The notes under the pieces were generated by a model. That model made no database searches. It saw nothing but the letters and a program-made list of their open reading frames with translations, and was not told where the DNA came from. Below, piece by piece: positions 59,046-64,000 of a stretch of DNA of 64,000 nucleotides. Origin of the DNA: Diatrype stigma (lineage: Eukaryota; Ascomycota; Sordariomycetes; Xylariales; Diatrypaceae); assembly GCA_022225965.2 (NCBI GenBank), contig JAKJXP020000019.1, forward strand, positions 186,001 through 250,000, read 5' to 3'. Position numbers and translations under genes: made by a program. How positions within the stretch are numbered: the stretch's first letter is position 1; each line of letters starts with the position of its first letter.

Positions 59046-61925
59046 TGAAAGGGGAAAGGGAGGAGGGAGTGTGCGTATAGAATAGCACCGCACCCCGTAT
59101 GCGAATAACTGACATGCTTATGAATAATACCTGCTGCCTACGTATGTACAAGTTGTTATAGGGCCCAGGTAAGCAAGCATGCCGGCATGCTGGCTTGAAA
59201 CCGGAGAATGCGCGTGTTGCATGTTTCGGTTGCATTGGGGACGACCCAGCTGCAGGCTCTCGCATCGGTCCGTGATCACAGGGTGCGGTGCGGTACGGCA
59301 CACGCCAGCGGGAAATAACCGCACTTTAGTATATAGTACAAGTATATACTATAGGTAGATGATTGAAACAAACATAGTTGCCAACTGCCTACCGTACCTA
59401 CGCACGTAAAACTGGCGACTTTGGGTTAATGATAGGTCAATTAGACTACGGAAAGGTGGCTTCCCATTGAGGCTGTCATGCTTGCGCCCCTTGATTCCGA
59501 GCATAGCGCAGCCGTGGTGGCGCACACGAATACGACTGAATGATAGACATGTGCATAGTGGAGGAGGTGGTGGTGGGAGTACCATAGAGATGAACATCAC
59601 ATCGCATGCCATTGCATCTCCTCGGATGGCACCGCATTGCATGGGTCCTTCGGGCACCAAAGAAGGATCCACGACTTAGTTAATAGGGTGCCAGGTGCCA
59701 GACACGGACAGGGCATCCTCGGCATGTGCGGGACAAGAAGAGAAACCCGAACAGAGCCCAAGGTTGTTATGAATTGCGATACCGTGACTTGGTTGTACAT
59801 ATTTCCGTACAGGCGTTCGTTCTTTCGTTCGCATGTCGATGTTGCCGTTGTTGTGTGGAGATGCGAGATGCGGGATGCGAGATGTAAGATGGAAGGTAAC
59901 TAGATGGAGGATGGAATCAACCTGAACCTTTCTGAATGCGGCGCGGTGCGGTGCGACGGGACGCACGTACGTTATTCTCGGATTGTGTAACCTTCGTCCC
60001 GTTCTAAAACCACCGTCCCGCGGCAGGGGAGGCCATATAAAACGGTTAAAGAAGGCGTTGATCGCTGTTCGATCGCCGGCCTATCCAGTCAGACCTTCGT
60101 CGCTTAACAAGGGCTATCCTCATTCGTGATAGTATGGTATAATAGCTATCGTTCGTTATAGCGAACGGTCTTGTTTCTCACGATGATTTCATATATATAT
60201 GATAGACACCTAATTACATGAATGTCGCTCAAGGGGCGGGATGGATCCGAGCCATGTGGCAGCGTAAGCCGGCTACGAAACCACGAACCGAGATACCCGG
60301 TGTAAAACGTGAAACTGGGATCCCGTCGTATTCGAATTCCCTTCCCTTGTGTATCCCTTGTGTAGGTACTTACACACGTCGTAGATCGAAACAGTGAAAT
60401 ATGTTGACATCGAAAACATCACTCCCAATGGCATTGATCCGGACAACAGTTGCTGACGACTTACGAGTGTATGTGTATTCGCAAAACACCTAAATCGGCT
60501 TGATACGCCGTCTAAGCAACCAAAATGCCTACTCATTAAGATACGCGGCACGGAATCATGACTGCGGGCATACGATTCAGAGTTACACATAATTAATTAC
60601 AGCGCCTCATCACGCTGTAAGCTGTAAAACCGTAAAGCCGTCAAGCCGTGGAGTAGACAGACTATCATGTAAGTATTTACGTACGCAGTATACGCCCATC
60701 TATCATATATATGCATCATACGGACGTGCCATCCATCACTCACGCCCAGGCCGCCCGCCCGTTTGACTGAGTCAGTATAGGTCTTTCTCCTGCGATTTCC
60801 CCAGAAGAATTACCGAGGTGCGGCATGAGTCGTCAGAGCCCGGTGCAGCCCGGCGGCAGAACCCCTTCTTCACCGCCGCTTCTCGCCTGCTCAGACGAGG
60901 AAAGGAATAACAGCGGCGGGATTACTGATCGAAAAGATAACCGCAAGGGCGTGATGGGAATCGTTTGCGGAAACAATGGGCATATGCCCCCCCTTTTTTG
61001 GGAACCGCCAGATGCGTTTCGTGCGTGTAAGTCGCCAGGGGTGGGAAACAACACATACCTATACAAGGACCTACCGATGCAACTACATATGTAGGTTAGT
61101 ACCTCGGTAGCTACCTGGTATGCTAGGTCTACCTACATTAGTAGCTTACGTGAGCAAGGTAGTTCTTATAAGTCAGTAAGTAAGGTAAATAAAGTCGGAG
61201 GTTGGGCGGTGGTTTCACCTCGACCACAAGCATGGAATCGAGCATCGCCCACGACATGTAACCATGGAGCTACGCACTCACGTATGTATTGTACTGATTC
61301 GGTGTCTGATACATAGCGCGCTTGCAGCCCGTCAGCATTAGGTTCTGGAACGCGGATTACTATATCCCTGCCGTTGGCGCTTGGTCCCGCTGGCTGCTGC
61401 TGCTAGGCTCGGATTGTCTGGGGATACCTGCTAGTTGGTAGTTAGTTGACACGGAGCAAGTGGGATATGTATGAATATAAGTCGGTACTAGGTTTGGTAT
61501 AATCACTAGTATGTATGCAGGAAGGGATGGAGGGATGAAGGGATGGGTGCAGGAGCACACACATGCTGCACAACCGGCGTGATCACGGACGGACCATAGT
61601 AGGCAGTCGAAGCGGCTATCGTGACAAGCATCAATGACGAACCTCGACTGCGGTCGGTGGGGTTGCGCTGGTTTTGGATATAGAGAGTATTGGAGATAGT
61701 TCGGATACAGCAAACGGGGTGGGTTGTGGGGAGCGGAATTAACTAGGTAGATCTGCCCTGCCTGCCTGCCACGCCGCATCGGTGCTATCGACCGGTATCC
61801 TGTGTTATATTGTCTTGTCTTGTCTTGCCTGTGGGCAGGGTACATGCCACCACGACGATCTCGGGTAATGCTCGTACGTTTATGATATACGGGCGCATCC
61901 TTCGCAAGATGGGGTTTTCAGATTT

Positions 61926-61945
61926 GGACTGGACTGGACTGGACT
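61926..61945 (+). repeat. (GGACT)4 microsatellite
   Basis: Four perfect GGACT pentamers. Simple repeat. Confidence 0.85.
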
Positions 61946-62393
61946 GAATATCCGTGATGCACGGGATAACTAACGGGGCCACGCGCCAGAAAAGGAGGCC
62001 TTGACGAGGCAGATACCCCTTACTACAAAGGTATTATATCGTCGTTCCACCATATGCTCTATGCATGGGATTTACATGTGGAAACGGCCATTGAGACACA
62101 AGCGACGCTAGGTCTGATAGCGAGTCAGGTTTGCTTGAATGTTTCATTCTCTTGACCGGTTGGCCGTAACCAGACCCTCAATGTATCTTTGCACGACATG
62201 CGTGATATTGAACCTTTGGGTATACTACCAAGTATGTAGTTTACGTGTTAGTATACTGATACCGGGTATCTGCCGCCATACGCAGGAATCGATGTACTAC
62301 ATAGTACGTGGTATGTACACATGCCCAGGTAGTTTATGTAGCCAAGCTTGACCCTGGCACTGCCTATCTCTACATATGAGTGACAGGGCATAC

Positions 62394-62440
62394 GGGCACA
62401 CAGGCACACAGGCACACAGGCACACAGGCATACAGGCATA
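62394..62440 (+). repeat. GGCACACA-type octamer tandem repeat
   Basis: Five to six copies of an octamer (GGCACACA, with GGCATACA variants at the right end and GGGCATAC at the left). Simple tandem repeat. Confidence 0.85.
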
Positions 62441-63716
62441 CGACAGCTACCGCTTGTTTGTGTGAGGTGAGATCTTAACGCGCGAAGCTTTCGAGACGAG
62501 GAGATACGCACGTCCCCGGATTAGGGTAAGATGAGAAGGGAAATGGTAGATACGGCGGCTATGCATGCGGCGTGTGCGACCATGGACGGATACGATATAT
62601 CGGTACAGCAGGACTGCGGTACCGCGGTACTGCGGTACGTACAACCCCAGCTCCGGATGGCTAGGCGGTTAACAGTCCCATGGTAAATCAAACCTCCAAG
62701 TGAGGACAACCTATCACCGCCATTATGACCGAGTGGAAGGAAGGGTGCATGTATTCGCACGTACTTACTTACCAGTCCAACAGCGGAGTGTGTATTGTAC
62801 CATGTAGGCAGGCAGTAGTTACATAGTAGACTGCCTATCAACAGTTGCGACGAATCGTTGAGAGTTGAGGCCTGCCGAACCAGCCATCGTGGCTTCACTA
62901 TGGGATCTATGGACCCAGGGAACCCATATGGAGTGGACACCAACTAGACATCAACCTTGATAGCACGGATAATAATGGCACTGCTCCTCCTGGTCTTACT
63001 GCATATGGAGATGATGATGATGACACGATGGAGGATGATGGCTGAAGGCGGAAGGGCGTTCTTCTCGGTGGGGTAGAACCTGATATCCTCCTCCTCCCCA
63101 GGGCCCCAGTTGCCCAGTAAGATTGAGACACACTGTGCGGTGGCCCTGGGGGCATTGGGGGCCGACGTGGAGAAATGGCGTTTCGTTAATGTGTGAATAT
63201 CGTTGTAGCGACAGGGATTGCCGTCCCACGCCTCGATGTTGACAATCCATCACCATACATGTCTACCTAGGTATGTATTAGTCTACCTATCAGGTACATA
63301 ATGGACTGGGCGTGTGTATGAGGCATGTACACATATATGTACGTAGGCGACAGGGTAATGTCTTTCTCTGGATGCGATTGGGGGTACCAGGTGTGTTCGT
63401 TCTTGGGTTGTGACCCCCTTTAGTTCCCTTTAGTTCTCCAGCGGGAATACTTTGCGGCTGGCGAACCCGGCCCCAGCCATGTATATAGGATCATGGATCA
63501 TGGTATCGGCATGATAACAAAGACGGCAGGATGCGATAACAAATCCCATGCACACGCAACTACCGTCTTCGGTTCGTCAGGATCAAACAAACGTGCGCGA
63601 GCGAGGTCCAGGAACCCCATGCAACCGACTTCAAGGTGTTGGGTGGCTCGGCATGTATATACATGTAAAGTATGTACATGTAGTGGTTATGGGCCAGGGC
63701 GGACGGAAGAGAGGGG

Positions 63717-63765
63717 TTCGGGTTCTGGTTCTGGTGCTGGTGCTGGCTCTGGTTGTGGTTCTGAT
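63717..63765 (+). repeat. GGTTCT/GGTGCT hexamer-like repeat
   Basis: Imperfect tandem hexamers GGTTCT, GGTGCT, GGCTCT, GGTTGT. Purine/pyrimidine-skewed simple repeat with no coding sense. Confidence 0.75.
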
Positions 63766-64000
63766 AGGGGGATAAAAAGGATTAATTAGCGGTTCGGCCA
63801 GTTCAACTAGCGTTCTGCCTACCTAGGTAGACTAGCTGACTAGGTAGGTACATACCTGGACTACATACCTAGCTAAGCACTAAACTGGCTGGCCCGCTCC
63901 CCGCTGCCCCCTTGTGAGATCGTGCGCTGGAGAAAATAATACATACCGGGCTAAAATACCACTAAAATAATGGGAAGGGCGGGCATTGATAAATAACACC

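Larger units (their letters stand above)
56951..64000. other. Gene-poor region, no convincing gene
   Basis: About 7 kb with only short frames lacking motifs or splice partners. It contains simple repeats (listed), a G18 tract, and many TACCTA/TAGGTA words (61080-61160, 63260-63300, 63820-63870). Some parts look like promoter DNA, such as the GC-rich block at 59990-60040 ending in CCATATAAAACGG, but no gene begins downstream that I could recognise. Non-coding RNA genes or small secreted-protein genes with several introns could be missed here. Confidence 0.45.

Overview
This window is nuclear DNA from a filamentous ascomycete (Pezizomycotina, probably Sordariomycetes; I cannot name the genus). 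The reasons are short introns with GTNNGT...YAG borders, a heterokaryon-incompatibility (HET) gene, a fungal-type Zn2Cys6 protein, a UstYa-family gene, and a large transposon degraded by C-to-T mutation at CpA sites (repeat-induced point mutation, RIP). Coding regions are GC-rich. Intergenic regions are AT-richer and full of TACCTA/TAGGTA-type words and microsatellites. Exon joins below were worked out by hand; phase was checked across every join I give.

Left part (1-24.6 kb), mostly conserved genes: a 560-aa protein with an internal Zn2Cys6 cluster (1.15-3.2 kb), a Rim2-type mitochondrial pyrimidine nucleotide carrier (4.7-6.1 kb), a secreted tyrosinase with an unusual CuA site (8.1-9.8 kb), a HET-domain protein (10.3-12.4 kb), a PMT1-type protein O-mannosyltransferase (15-18.1 kb), splicing factor SF3a subunit 1/Prp21 (19.6-21.5 kb) and a Ubx2/FAF2-like UBX protein (22.6-24.5 kb).

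Middle (25.3-31.5 kb): a TA-flanked element with 80-bp terminal inverted repeats. It encloses a Ty3/gypsy LTR retrotransposon that RIP has reduced to AT-rich relics of gag and pol. PAN3, the poly(A)-nuclease subunit, follows at 32.5-35.7 kb.

Right part (36.7-51.5 kb), the most interesting region: a probable dikaritin-type RiPP (ribosomal peptide) biosynthetic locus. A secreted precursor carries eight copies of a 13-residue unit with core region EAIPFYP followed by a KR (Kex2-type) site (39.56-40.03 kb). It is divergently transcribed from a UstYa-family oxidase gene with two HxxHC motifs (40.65-41.63 kb). Nearby are an anion:cation-symporter-type MFS transporter, a glutathione S-transferase, a dihydroflavonol-reductase-like enzyme and an FAD monooxygenase. 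A second, more distant single-pass membrane protein with two HxxHC motifs lies at 36.7-37.9 kb. A plausible working order is secretion, Kex2 cutting, UstY-type oxidative cyclisation at the single Tyr per repeat, tailoring by reductase and monooxygenase, and export by the MFS protein. No tyrosinase lies inside this stretch.

Far right: an intronless UvrD-like helicase fused to a PD-(D/E)XK nuclease with a presequence-like N terminus (52.6-54.8 kb), a class I methyltransferase (55.5-56.95 kb), and about 7 kb without a convincing gene. I saw no rRNA, no convincing tRNA, and no CRISPR array.
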